From Sulfopaludibacter sp963835555 (GTDB taxonomy: Bacteria > Acidobacteriota > Terriglobia > Bryobacterales > Bryobacteraceae), in contig CAWIGC010000039.1 of assembly GCA_963835555.1 (NCBI GenBank), positions 124,001 to 188,000 of the forward strand: DNA of 64,000 nucleotides, given 5' to 3'. A model generated the notes under the pieces. The model was not told where the DNA came from, ran no database searches, and was given only the letters and a program-made list of their open reading frames with translations. The translations under genes were made by a program, and so were the position numbers. This document shows positions 16,780-27,208 of this stretch, piece by piece (position 1 is the stretch's first letter; every line of letters begins with the position of its first letter).

Positions 16780-17984
16780 GTGAACAAACGGTTACTGCTC
16801 TTCGCGTCTACCACCGGATATCAGATTCGCGTCTTCGCGGACGCGGCGCGGCGTCTGGGCGTCGACCTCACGCTGGCGACCGATCGCTGCCACGTGATGG
16901 ACGATCCCTGGGGCGATGGCGCCGTGGCCGTGAAGTTCGACCGGCCGGCCGAATCCCTGGACGCACTGCGCAACATGCAGTTCGATGGCATAGCTGCAGT
17001 CGGCGATGGACCAGCGGTGCTGGCAGCGCAAGCCGCGGAGATGCTGCGCATTCCCTTCCACCCGGCTGCCGCGGCGCGCGCCTGCCACGATAAACACCTG
17101 GCGCGCCAACTCTACCAGGCGGCCGGAATGCGCGTGCCGTGGTTCTTTCGTGCGCGCTTCGATGACGATCCGGCCTCGCTAGCCACGCGCGCCTCCTACC
17201 CGTGCGTGCTCAAACCCCTCGGGCTCTCCGCCAGCCGCGGCGTGATCCGCGCCAATCACCCCGCCGAATTCACGGCGGCCTTCCACCGCATCGGCAGGAT
17301 GGGGGAACGGGAGTTGCAGGTCGAGGGGTACATCGACGGGCGCGAGTTCGCTGTCGAGGGCCTGGTGACCGCCGGCCAGCTTCGCGCTCTGGCGATTTTC
17401 GATAAGCCGGATCCCCTCACCGGTCCGTTCTTTGAGGAAACCATCTATGTCACTCCGTCGCGCGAAGCGGCGGACGTGCAGGACGCGACTTGCTCGAAAC
17501 GGCGGCGCACGCGGTACATGCGCTGGGCCTGTATCACGGGCCGGTCCATATCGAACTTCGCTATGACGGCGCGAACGCCTGGATCCTGGAAACGGCCGCG
17601 CGCCCCATCGGTGGACTGTGCGCCAAAACGCTCCGATTCAGCCACGGTATCCCGCTCGAAGAGCTGATCGTTCGCCACGCGCTGGGCGAGGACGTTTCGG
17701 CCATGCAGCGGGAAGCCTCGGCTTCGGGCGTGATGATGATCCCCATCCCCAAGGCCGGGATTTACGAATCGGTCAGTGGCGTGGAGGATGCCCCCGCGGA
17801 AGTAATCATTACGGCGCAGCCGGGGCAGCGCCTGGTTCCGCTGCCCGAAGGCGCCAGCTATCTGGGATTCATTTTTGCGCGCGCCGCGACGGTGAGTGAA
17901 GTGGAAACAGCGCTGCGCCAATCGCACGCAGCGCTGCGATTTCAAGTCGCGACCGCTTTGGATACCTTCAGCCCTTCGCTTTAG
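16780..17984 (+). CDS. ATP-grasp family ligase, frameshifted near 17490
   Basis: Two frames join into one protein of 401 residues if one base is restored in the CTTG at 17489-17492. The first part (VNKRLLLFAS start, then HDKHLARQLYQAAGMRVP, YPCVLKPLGLSASRGV and EGYIDGREFAVEGLV) is the ATP-binding half. The second part (ALGLYHGPVHIELRY, ILETAARPIGGLCAK) holds the metal-binding end of the grasp. The family joins a carboxylate to an amine with ATP; close relatives are annotated as carbamoyl-phosphate-synthase L-chain-like ligases of unknown substrate. It is divergent from tdh and converges with yggX, overlapping it by 17 bases. The single indel in an otherwise clean gene suggests a sequence error. 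Confidence 0.75.
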
Positions 17985-18300
17985 GCGGCACGAAATCCGG
18001 CGGCAGGACCGCGCCTTCGCCGAAGAAGTAGTTGTCCATCTGCTGGATCAGGAATTCCTGCGCCTGCTGCGTGCCCAGGTTGAGACGATACTCGTTCATG
18101 AGCATCTTCATGTGCTCTACCCACATCTTCCAGGCTTCCTTGGAGACGTTGTCGTAGATTTTTTGTCCCAGCGGGTGGCCTTCAAAGGGCACTTCGTCCA
18201 GGCCTTCCATTTCCTTCTGGAACTTCACGCAAAACACCTTGCGCGCTCCCGGCGCAATCACGTTGTCAATGCGGTTGAGTCCACCGCCTCCACATCCCAT
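17968..18300 (-). CDS. YggX-family Fe(2+)-trafficking protein
   Basis: The protein has 110 residues. Residues from about 20 match YggX: RKVFCVKFQKEMEGLDEVP, with the conserved Cys, then HPLGQKIYDNVSKEAWKMW, a helical MLMNEYRLNL segment, and QMDNYFFGEG. YggX proteins help protect or supply iron under oxidative stress; the mechanism is not settled. The 20-residue N-terminal extension (MGCGGGGLNRIDN) is unusual, and GTG codons further in could be the real start. It follows the GT39 gene by 24 bases on the same strand and is probably the last gene of the gcv run. Confidence 0.85.
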   Translation of the reverse strand: MGCGGGGLNRIDNVIAPGARKVFCVKFQKEMEGLDEVPFEGHPLGQKIYDNVSKEAWKMWVEHMKMLMNEYRLNLGTQQAQEFLIQQMDNYFFGEGAVLPPDFVPPKAKG

Positions 18301-18324
18301 TTCGATTCTCCTGTGTCCATGGTA

Positions 18325-20100
18325 CTACTGCTGGAACCCGATACCGGTCACGATCACGCCGAGTTCGCGCGCATCCTGGGGGACGGTAAAGGTCCGGTCC
18401 ACGTCGATTTCCACCGTGGCAATGGCTCCGGCAGAGCGCACGGGCGCGGTGGCCAGCGTGTAGGCCCCGGGCCCGGGGAAGGTCTGAGCAGCCATTTCGC
18501 GCCCATCCAGCATCAGGGTCACTTTGCGGGCGGGGGCTTTATCGGAAATATAAATCGAGGCGCTGAGCGGCTTGGGCACAGCCGGATTGCGCAGCACCAC
18601 CACGGCGCTGCGCGACATCCAATGGTCCGGCCAGATGCCCGTAACGATGTGATCGGCGGCGTTGGGCGCATCCATCGTGAGGTACTCCAGCGTAGGGTGG
18701 CGCTCGCCTACCTGCACGGCCGAGACGCGATCCACCACGCCGGTGGATACGCCAAACGGCCAGAAGCCGCGCGAGGCCGTCGAGTAGCCCGATCCGGTCT
18801 CCAGGCCGATCAGCCGCAGCGGAATCGAGGGGCGAATCTCCAGAGTCTTCATCACCGGCGTGACCGGCGCGTGAATCTCCACGTTGTGTCCCAATTCGCT
18901 GATGGCCACGATATCGCCCGGGCGCAGACGCTGCGCATGAGTCAGCGGCAGCCCGCCGTCGCGCTCGACATAGAAGCGCAGGCCCCAGTCGTTATCCACC
19001 CAAACGCGATGACCGTCCGCGACACGGCGCAACGACGCGGCAAAGTCGCGATAGGCCGCCCAGTGCTGCTGGTTCATGGCCGCGAGCCCCAGGCTCAGAG
19101 CCATTTGCAGGGCGAACCCCATGGCCAGCCATTTGGGCCGAAGCTGCGATGCCAGCAGGGCGACCGGCGCCGCCATAGGCAGCAGGTAACGCGCGGAACC
19201 GGCGAACGCCACCGCTACGGCGCATACGAAGAAGATTCCAATCCAGGCCAGCAGGAAGCCTGTGTCCGGCTCCTTCCGCCGGCGCCAGGCCAGCACCAGG
19301 GCCGGCGGCGCCAGCGCAGGGAATACGATAAACCACGAATGGATGAACAGCATCAGGGCGTTCTGGAGCTTGGCGTGAAGCGTCTCGTAAAGCGTCAGGT
19401 ACCCGGTCAGCACGCTGGCCGGCAGCGCGCCCGTGGAGAGACGTTCGAACACCTGGTAGGCCGCGATGGTCAGCGGTGGAACCAGCAGCACCAGCCAGCG
19501 CCGGCGATTGCCCGGGTTCACCCAGAGGTACACCGCCAGAATGGGACACAGCAGAATCGCCTGATACGCCGTCAGGCTGGCCAGCACCATCGCCGCGCCT
19601 GCGGCCCACAGTCTCCCGGACACAAATAGCGCTATCGCCAGCATCCAGAAAGCCAGGAACGGTACGTCTGTTTCGAAGGAATTGCCGTTGACCACGAACG
19701 CCGGGACTGCCACGAACAGCAGCGTGGCCCATAGCGGACGTGGCGAGAACCGCCTCGCCAGAGACCACATCGACGCCGCGGCGATCAGCGAAAATACCGT
19801 GAATGCCGCGTGGAACGGCACTTCTTTCACATCGCCGAAAATCGCGATCAGGCCCGCTAGCGCCCACGCTACCAGAGGCGGATGCGGATGACCGCGCAGA
19901 TCCACCACGTCCCCGCGAAAAACATACTTCGTGTTATTCGGATGCAGCGGCTCAATCAGCGCGTGCGTGGCAGCGCTGAGATAGATATGATCGTCACCCT
20001 GCACCGCCCCGCCAAAGAAAGGAGCCCGGATCAGAAGGACCAGCCCGAGGACCAGCCATATCCCGGCTCCCCGGCCCCCGGCGTCTACGCCGGCTTCCAT
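18325..20100 (-). CDS. GT39-like integral membrane glycosyltransferase
   Basis: The protein has 591 residues and about ten hydrophobic helices in its first 370 residues. Just after the first helix is a periplasmic loop with GDDHIYLSAA, an acidic pair as used by GT-C (PMT/ArnT-like) transferases, then GHPHPPLVAWAL. The C-terminal 220 residues are soluble and beta-rich, probably a periplasmic domain. The family transfers sugars from polyprenyl-phosphate donors to lipid or protein acceptors; donor and acceptor cannot be told. Its start overlaps the end of gcvPB by 16 bases, so it is read with the glycine-cleavage genes although the function looks unrelated. Confidence 0.8.
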   Translation of the reverse strand: MEAGVDAGGRGAGIWLVLGLVLLIRAPFFGGAVQGDDHIYLSAATHALIEPLHPNNTKYVFRGDVVDLRGHPHPPLVAWALAGLIAIFGDVKEVPFHAAFTVFSLIAAASMWSLARRFSPRPLWATLLFVAVPAFVVNGNSFETDVPFLAFWMLAIALFVSGRLWAAGAAMVLASLTAYQAILLCPILAVYLWVNPGNRRRWLVLLVPPLTIAAYQVFERLSTGALPASVLTGYLTLYETLHAKLQNALMLFIHSWFIVFPALAPPALVLAWRRRKEPDTGFLLAWIGIFFVCAVAVAFAGSARYLLPMAAPVALLASQLRPKWLAMGFALQMALSLGLAAMNQQHWAAYRDFAASLRRVADGHRVWVDNDWGLRFYVERDGGLPLTHAQRLRPGDIVAISELGHNVEIHAPVTPVMKTLEIRPSIPLRLIGLETGSGYSTASRGFWPFGVSTGVVDRVSAVQVGERHPTLEYLTMDAPNAADHIVTGIWPDHWMSRSAVVVLRNPAVPKPLSASIYISDKAPARKVTLMLDGREMAAQTFPGPGAYTLATAPVRSAGAIATVEIDVDRTFTVPQDARELGVIVTGIGFQQ

Positions 20101-21560
20101 CGCAATACCGGCTTACGGGCGGCGGTCACTTCATCTACCTTGCTGGTGCGCGTGCCGTAGGGAGCGTTCTTCACCATCTCCGGTTCTGTCTCCACTTCCT
20201 TGGCTATGGAGATCATGGCTTCGATGAATTGATCGATCTCCAGCTTGCCCTCGGTTTCCGTAGGCTCGATCATCAGGGCGCCGTGCACGATCAGCGGGAA
20301 GCTCACGGTGTATGGATGGAAGCCGTAATCGATCAGCCGCTTGGCGATCTCGCCCGTCCGCACCCCGAGCTTGGCTTGCCGGTCGTCGCTGAAGACCACT
20401 TCGTGCATATTGGGCGAAGGGTACGGCAGGTCGAAGTAGGGCTCCAGTTGTTTGCGGATGTACACGGCGTTGAGCACCGCGTCCATGGTGGCGTTGCGCA
20501 GTCCGGGACCGCCGTGCGCCAGGATGTAGGCCAGAGCCCGCACCAGCACGCCGAAGTTGCCGTAGAAGGCCTTCACGCGGCCAATCGAGTTCTTGCGCTT
20601 GTAATCGAACGTGAGCTTCTTGCCGGACCGCTTCAGCCGCGGCGTGGGCAGAAAAGGTTCCAGCACCTGCTTCACGCACACCGGACCCGCGCCCGGACCG
20701 CCGCCGCCATGCGGCGTGGAGAATGTCTTGTGCAGATTCAGGTGCAGCACGTCCACGCCGAAATCGCCGGGCCGCGCCATCCCCACCAGCGCGTTCATGT
20801 TGGCGCCGTCCATGTACAGCATGGCGCCCTTCTGGTGCAGAATCTCGGCCACCCGGACGATGTTTTCCTCGAACACGCCCAGCGTATTGGGGTTGGTCAC
20901 CATGAGGGCGGCCACGTCTTCATTCACCAGACCTTCGAGCGCCGCCAGGTCCACCCCGCCGGTGCTGCTGGATTTGATATTTTCCACGGCGTAGCCCGCA
21001 ATCGCCGCCGTGGCGGGATTGGTGCCGTGGGCCGAATCGGGAATCAGAATCTTCTTGCGCGGGTTGCCGCGCTTCTGCAGCAGCGCGCGAATCAGCAGAA
21101 TGCCGGTGAGTTCGCCATGAGCGCCGGCGGCCGGTTGGAGCGTCACCGCGTCCATGCCGGTAATTTCCGCCAGCGTCAGTTCCAGCCGCTCCATCACCTG
21201 CATGCAGCCTTGCGACAGCGGCTTCCGGCTGGTAGGGATGCGCCCAGGCCAAGCCTTCAATGCGCGCCACCAGTTCGTTGATCCGCGGGTTGTACTTCAT
21301 CGTACAGGAACCCAGCGGATACATGCCGTGGTCGATGGCGTAATTCCAGGTCGAAAGCCGCGTGAAGTGGCGGATGGCCTCCACTTCGCTGACTTCCGGA
21401 AAGCCTTCGATCTCGGCGCGCACGTTCTCCGCGCCCAGCGCCTCCGCGGCATCCACCGCGGGCACATCCAGTTCGGGAAGCTGATACGCCTTTTTGCCCG
21501 GCGAACTGCGCTCGAAGAGCAGCGCTTCATTCTGCGAAAGATGCTGGCGGACTTTGTTGA

Positions 21561-21564
<4 letters not shown>
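20085..21564 (-). CDS. gcvPB: Glycine dehydrogenase (decarboxylating) subunit 2, frameshifted near 21223
   Basis: This is the PLP-binding subunit of the split P-protein, which decarboxylates glycine and passes the aminomethyl group to GcvH. Removing one base at 21223-21224 gives 492 residues and the conserved stretch HPYQPE followed by LSQGCMQVMERL. N-terminal part: STWNYAIDHGMYPLGSCTMKYNPR. C-terminal part: AAGAHGELTGILLIRA, DSAHGTNPATA, and the PLP lysine in NLHKTFSTPHGGGGPG. As printed the gene is read in two frames meeting at about 21230. The ATG overlaps the end of gcvPA (ATGA) in the corrected frame of that gene. Confidence 0.9.
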
Positions 21565-22903
<1,339 letters not shown>

Positions 22904-23288
22904 CTACTTTTCAGCTCCTATATAAGTTTGATAATCCGCGGCGGTCATAAGATTCTCAACTTCCGCGGGGGCGCTCAATTTCACCTTCACCAGCCACGCC
23001 GCGCGCATGAGGATCTTCGTTCAACTTCTCCGGCGAATCGGCCAGAAGCGCGTTGGCTTCCAGCACTTCGCCGCTCACCGGCGAATAGACGTCGGAAACG
23101 GCCTTCACCGATTCCACCGACCCGAGCGATTTGCCCTGCTCGATGTGGGCGCCGGGCTTGGGCAGATCGACATAAACGATATCGCCCAGCTCCTCTTGTG
23201 CGTGATCGGTAATCCCGATCGTTCCGGTGTCTCCTTCCACGTGGATCCACTCGTGTTCCTTGGTGTAGCGGAAGTTTTCTGGATACAT
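22904..23288 (-). CDS. gcvH: Glycine cleavage system H protein, frameshifted near 23000
   Basis: GcvH carries the lipoyl arm of the glycine cleavage complex. The sequence shows YTKEHEWIHVEGD, GITDHAQEELGDIVYVDLP and the lipoyl-lysine region SVESVKAVSDVYSPVSGEV. The frame breaks after LNEDPHA. Removing one base in the GCGCGC run at about 22996-23006 restores AWLVKVKLSAP, AEVENLM and a normal C-terminus YQTYIGAEK, for a total of 127 residues, the standard length. As printed the protein would lose its last 35 or so residues. The gap to the gcvT stop is three bases. Confidence 0.9.
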
Positions 23289-23291
23289 TGT

Positions 23292-24395
23292 CTATTTTGC
23301 TCGCTTGTAAAACGGAGTTTCCACCGTCACCGCATCCACAGGCTGGTTGCGGATCATAATCTGGATGGCCTTGCCCGGCTGCGCCTGCGCCGTGGGCAGG
23401 TAGCAGAGTCCAATGTTCTTACCCAGAGTCGGCGAAGGCGAGCCGCTGGTGACCCAACCGGCAGGCGCGCCGTCCAGGTAAACTTCATACCCATCGCGGC
23501 CAATGCCCCGGCCGCGCATTTCGAAACCCACCAGCCCGCGCGTGATGCCGCTCTCCTTCTGCTTCAGCAGCGCGGCGCGCCCCACGAATTCGCCCTTGTC
23601 GAGCTTCACAATCCAGTCGAGTCCGGCCTCCAAAGGTGAAATCGAAGCATCGATCTCGTGCCCGTACAATGCCATCTTGGCTTCCAGCCGCAGCGTATTG
23701 CGCGCGCCTAATCCCGCCGGTTTGATGCCGAACTCAGCGCCCGCATCCAACACCAGTTTCCACAGGCGCGCTGCCTCCGAGGGCGGCACGTAGATTTCGA
23801 AGCCGTCTTCGCCAGTGTAGCCGGTGTGCGCGATCCGCGCGGGCGTGCCGGAGACTTCGCCATCGGTAAACCAATAATACTTGATGGCCGCCAGATCTAC
23901 CGGGGTCAACTTCTGCAGCGTGGCGCGGGCCTTGGGACCCTGGATCGCCAACTGCGCGTACTTGTCGCCGTTATTCTCCACCTGGGCGTCGAACCGGTTC
24001 AAGGAGCGGATGTGCTCGAAATCCTTGTCCTGGTTGGAGGCGTTCACGCACAGGAAATAATGATCGTCGGCCACTTTGTGAACCAGGATATCGTCCACGA
24101 ATCCGCCGTGCTCGTAAAGCAGGCCGGAATAATGCGCCTGGCCCACCTTCAGCCTGGCCACGTTGTTCGTGGTGACAAAATCGGTGAGCTTGCCCGCCTC
24201 CGGCCCGCGGATCTCCAGCTCTCCCATGTGGCTCACATCGAAGAGACCCACGGCCTTGCGCACGGTGTTGTGCTCATCGATGATCCCGGAATACTGCACC
24301 GGCATATCCCACCCGCCGAAATCGACCATCCTGGCGCAAAGGTCGCAATGGAGGGAATGCAGCGGCGTAACGCGGAGCGAAGACGCTTCAGGCAT
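23292..24395 (-). CDS. gcvT: Aminomethyltransferase (glycine cleavage T protein)
   Basis: GcvT transfers the methylene group from the H-protein arm to tetrahydrofolate, releasing ammonia. The protein has 367 residues and is intact. Visible family features are GWDMPVQYSGIIDEH, GLFDVSHMGELEIRGP, TGYTGEDGFEIYVPP, LGARNTLRLEAKMALYGHEI and SPLEAGLDWIVKLDK. It is the first gene of the gcvT-gcvH-gcvPA-gcvPB run. No ribosome binding site is visible before the ATG. A perfect TTGACA lies 32 to 37 bases upstream, so a very short or absent leader is possible. Confidence 0.95.
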   Translation of the reverse strand: MPEASSLRVTPLHSLHCDLCARMVDFGGWDMPVQYSGIIDEHNTVRKAVGLFDVSHMGELEIRGPEAGKLTDFVTTNNVARLKVGQAHYSGLLYEHGGFVDDILVHKVADDHYFLCVNASNQDKDFEHIRSLNRFDAQVENNGDKYAQLAIQGPKARATLQKLTPVDLAAIKYYWFTDGEVSGTPARIAHTGYTGEDGFEIYVPPSEAARLWKLVLDAGAEFGIKPAGLGARNTLRLEAKMALYGHEIDASISPLEAGLDWIVKLDKGEFVGRAALLKQKESGITRGLVGFEMRGRGIGRDGYEVYLDGAPAGWVTSGSPSPTLGKNIGLCYLPTAQAQPGKAIQIMIRNQPVDAVTVETPFYKRAK

Positions 24396-24729
24396 GAAAA
24401 TTCAGGCTAACAGCACCCAAAAGGGGGTGTCAATGTGGCAGTTTCTCTGGGAGCCCGCCTCCCTTCCCTTGGTGGGGCACAGGGCATACCGATGGTAGGA
24501 GGCCTGGATTCACGCTTCACCCAGGCCCATGGCAGGCTGTGAGGCAGTTTCGCACGTGCGTGATGCCTCCTCCGAAAGCGGCGCATTCGGAGTTTGTATG
24601 TCGGTTTGTGCCGGCTACAAGATACATATCGGCCATATTTCGATTCGCGACAAGCCTGTCAATCGTTCGGCCTTGCTACCTGCCGAATGTTATGGAGCAG
24701 GGTGGGGGGTATGTGAAAATAGTACTTAC
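24396..24729. other. Intergenic region between divergent gcvT and psd, rich in hairpins
   Basis: No convincing gene is present. Several perfect stems are visible: GGGAG/CTCCC (24449-24463), GGCCTGG/CCAGGCC (24501-24527), GAGGCA/TGCCTC (24541-24568) and CTCCGAA/TTCGGAG (24570-24592). On the minus strand TTGACA lies at 24427-24432. A glycine riboswitch was looked for because the downstream operon would fit, but its conserved core is not recognisable. The region may encode a structured leader or small RNA; this is not established. Confidence 0.45.
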
Positions 24730-25341
24730 GTGATTGTCATCGATGGCATCTACTACGCTCTGGGCCTGGGGAGCGCCGGCGCGCTGATCGCCTGGCTCTC
24801 CAACCCGGCATTCGCCGCTCCGCTGTGGCTGCTGGCCCTGTTCTGCCTCTACTTCTTCCGCGACCCCGAGCGCGTAATTCCTCCGGGACCGGTAGCCGTT
24901 TCGCCCGCCGACGGCAAGGTGGTCGCGGTGAAAGCCGAAGGCCCCGAACTTCAGCGCATCAGCATCTTCCTGAATGTTTTCAACGTGCATGTGAACCGCA
25001 CGCCCATCGGCGGCACCATCGCCAAGGTGCAGTATCAGAAAGGCCAATTCCACGTGGCCAGCCGCGAAGAATGCTCCACGCAGAATGAACAGAACGTGGT
25101 GACCGTGCAGGGCGATGGCGCCACCGTGGTATTCAAACAGATTGCCGGACTGATCGCCCGCCGGATCGTCTTTAACAAGCAGGTCGGCGACAAAGTGGCT
25201 GCCGGCGACAGGATCGGCCTCATCAAGTTCGGTTCGCGCACGGACGTTCTCCTGGGGCCGGAATGGGAAATTACGGTCAAGCCCGGCATGAAAGTCGCCG
25301 GTGGATCCAGCATCATTGCCCGCCGCAAGGACCGGCCTTAA
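24730..25341 (+). CDS. psd: Phosphatidylserine decarboxylase, short (archaeal-type) form
   Basis: The enzyme converts phosphatidylserine to phosphatidylethanolamine after self-cleavage to a pyruvoyl enzyme. The protein has 203 residues, the short class. Features: two N-terminal hydrophobic helices (to about residue 40), FCLYFFRDPERVIPPGP, VSPADGKVV, FLNVFNVHVNRTPIGG, and the processing site IKFGSRTDVLL, where the Ser of the GS pair becomes the pyruvoyl group. GTG at 24730 is preferred because the fold starts there (IDGIYYALGL). A longer frame reaches back to 24529 through sequence unlike the family. It is followed four bases later by pssA. Confidence 0.9.
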   Translation: MIVIDGIYYALGLGSAGALIAWLSNPAFAAPLWLLALFCLYFFRDPERVIPPGPVAVSPADGKVVAVKAEGPELQRISIFLNVFNVHVNRTPIGGTIAKVQYQKGQFHVASREECSTQNEQNVVTVQGDGATVVFKQIAGLIARRIVFNKQVGDKVAAGDRIGLIKFGSRTDVLLGPEWEITVKPGMKVAGGSSIIARRKDRP

Positions 25342-25345
25342 ATTC

Positions 25346-26215
25346 ATGGGACTACGAGAACGGCTCGTCGATCCGCGCTCTCCGGACCGCCGTCCGCGCA
25401 AGGCCGCCTATGCCCTGCCCACACTGTTTACCGCCGGCAACGTGTTCCTTGGGTTCGTTGCCATCATGCGATGCTTCCACGGGGCCATGCTGGCCGCCAC
25501 CGGCGCGCCGGGAGCGGCCGACCAGTTTGTAGTGGCCGCCCAGGCCATCGGCGCCGCCGTCTTCCTGGACGGGTTGGATGGCCGCATCGCCCGCATGACC
25601 AATACCACCAGCGATTTCGGCCGCGAAATGGATTCGCTCGCCGATGTCATCAGCTTTGGCATCGCGCCCGCCTTCCTGGCGTGGGCGTGGGGCGTTAATT
25701 TCGTGGGGGCGGGCCTTTCCCACGATTTCCAGGATAATCTGCAAAACGCCGGAACCTTTCTTTCTTTCCTGTTCCTGATCTGCGGCGCCGCGCGCCTGGC
25801 CCGCTTCAACATCCAGCACAATCCCACGCCCAAGAATCCGGGACGGCCCGACCGCAAATACTTCGTCGGCCTCGCCATCCCCGCCGCCGCTTCGGTGGTG
25901 GCCTCGATCGTCTACGCCGCCGGCGGCGAGCCCATCACCTGGTGGCCGCTATCGGTCGCCTGGATGGCCCTTCTGATGGTGCTGGGATTCCTGATGGTCA
26001 GCACCTGGCGCTATTACAGCTTCAAGGGCATCAATCTCAGCAAAGGCTATCCGTGGCTCATCATGATTCTGCTGGCCGCGGTGATTTACGGCATTGTCCA
26101 TTGGGCCAAAATCCTCTTCCTGGCAATGGCCCTCAGCTACATGGCCAGTGGTATTCTGATCCGCCTGGGCGGTATTCTGCGCCGGCACTGGCGTCATGGA
26201 GAACATAAAGCATAA
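25346..26215 (+). CDS. pssA: CDP-diacylglycerol-serine O-phosphatidyltransferase
   Basis: The enzyme makes phosphatidylserine from CDP-diacylglycerol and serine, the step before Psd. The protein has 289 residues with about eight membrane helices. The CDP-alcohol phosphotransferase motif is complete: DGLDGRIAR, then Gly in DFGREMD, and the last Asp in SLAD. The start at 25346 gives a short basic N-terminus (MGLRERLVDPRSPDRRPRK) before the first helix. The stop is directly followed by the next gene's ATG. The pair psd-pssA is a common bacterial operon for phosphatidylethanolamine synthesis. Confidence 0.93.
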   Translation: MGLRERLVDPRSPDRRPRKAAYALPTLFTAGNVFLGFVAIMRCFHGAMLAATGAPGAADQFVVAAQAIGAAVFLDGLDGRIARMTNTTSDFGREMDSLADVISFGIAPAFLAWAWGVNFVGAGLSHDFQDNLQNAGTFLSFLFLICGAARLARFNIQHNPTPKNPGRPDRKYFVGLAIPAAASVVASIVYAAGGEPITWWPLSVAWMALLMVLGFLMVSTWRYYSFKGINLSKGYPWLIMILLAAVIYGIVHWAKILFLAMALSYMASGILIRLGGILRRHWRHGEHKA

Positions 26216-27208
26216 ATGAAGACCGCCGCATTGATCGGTTCCGAAACCCTCATGGGCCGCGAAATCCGCGACATTGTCGCCACCGGCAAGCCCAGCTTCG
26301 ACCTTCGCCTGATTGCCGCCGACGATGAAGAGCCCGGCCGCCTGACCCGCGTAGGCGACGAGCTGGCCACCGTGGTCAAGCTCAACGCCGTCAATCTGGT
26401 GGACGCGGGAGCGGTGTTCCTCGCCGGCTCCCCCGAATTCAGCCGCAAGGCGCTGGCGCTGGCGGCCGGCCCGGTCATCGACCTTACCGGCGTTACCGAA
26501 GATCGTCCCGAAACCCGCCTGCGCGCTCCGTATATCGAAGAGGACGACGAAGAGTCGCCGCGAACCGGAACGGTTCACCTGATCGCGCATCCCGCCGCCA
26601 TCGCCCTGGCGCTGTTCCTGCGCCGGCTCCAGAGGCACGATCCGGTTCGCCGCTCGGTGATCCAGATTTTCGCTCCGGCCAGCGAGCACGGAATGCAAGG
26701 CGTCGAAGAACTCCAACAGCAGACCGTCAGCCTGCTTTCGTTCAAAAGCTTGCCCAAGGCGGTCTTCGACAACCAGCTTAGCTTCAACCTGCTGGCCAAG
26801 TACGGGGAAGAAGCGCCCCGCCCGCTGGACGATGTGGAACAGCGCATCGAGCGGCACCTGGCCACGCTGCTGGCGCTGCCCGGACACGGCGAAGGCGCGC
26901 CGCCGCCCTCGGTCCGGGTGGTGCAGGCGCCGGTATTTCACGGTTACAGCTTCTCGGCGTGGGTGGAATTCGATGGCAATCCCGGGGTGGAGGCGATCGA
27001 GAACGGGCTCGCCGCGCCCCATATCGAAGTGCGGTCCGGTGAGTTCGAGCCGCCTACCAACGTGGGGCAGGCCGGGCAGGCCGGCATTACCGTAGGCGGC
27101 ATTGCGCCCGATCGCAGCGAGCCGGAGGCATGCTGGTTCTGGATTGTAGCCGACAACCTCCGCCTGGCCGCGGAAAACGCGGTGGCCGTAGCAAGGCAGA
27201 TCTTATGA
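26216..27208 (+). CDS. Aspartate-semialdehyde dehydrogenase-like protein lacking the catalytic Cys
   Basis: The protein has 330 residues. It has the two-domain layout of Asd: an NAD(P)-binding start (TAALIGSETLMGREI), AVFLAGSPEFSRKALALA and PVIDLTGV. The dimerisation half follows, with VHLIAHPAAIALALFL, FAPASEHGMQGVEELQQQT and the end DNLRLAAENAVAVARQ. True Asd has an active-site Cys in the middle. Here the only Cys is near the C-terminus (EACWFWIV), so it cannot work by the normal mechanism. It may be a structural or regulatory relative kept in this lineage. It overlaps the next gene by four bases (ATGA) and belongs to the psd-pssA-lptE-holA run. Confidence 0.8.
   Translation: MKTAALIGSETLMGREIRDIVATGKPSFDLRLIAADDEEPGRLTRVGDELATVVKLNAVNLVDAGAVFLAGSPEFSRKALALAAGPVIDLTGVTEDRPETRLRAPYIEEDDEESPRTGTVHLIAHPAAIALALFLRRLQRHDPVRRSVIQIFAPASEHGMQGVEELQQQTVSLLSFKSLPKAVFDNQLSFNLLAKYGEEAPRPLDDVEQRIERHLATLLALPGHGEGAPPPSVRVVQAPVFHGYSFSAWVEFDGNPGVEAIENGLAAPHIEVRSGEFEPPTNVGQAGQAGITVGGIAPDRSEPEACWFWIVADNLRLAAENAVAVARQIL

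Noticed and set aside
17896..19629. 577-codon plus-strand frame opposite GT39 and yggX
   Set aside because: It is the high-GC mirror of the real minus-strand genes. It is rich in His, Arg and Gln with no domain, signal or start site, while the minus strand gives recognisable families.
24396..24729. Glycine riboswitch upstream of gcvT
   Set aside because: The conserved aptamer core could not be found on the minus strand; only generic GC-rich stems are visible.
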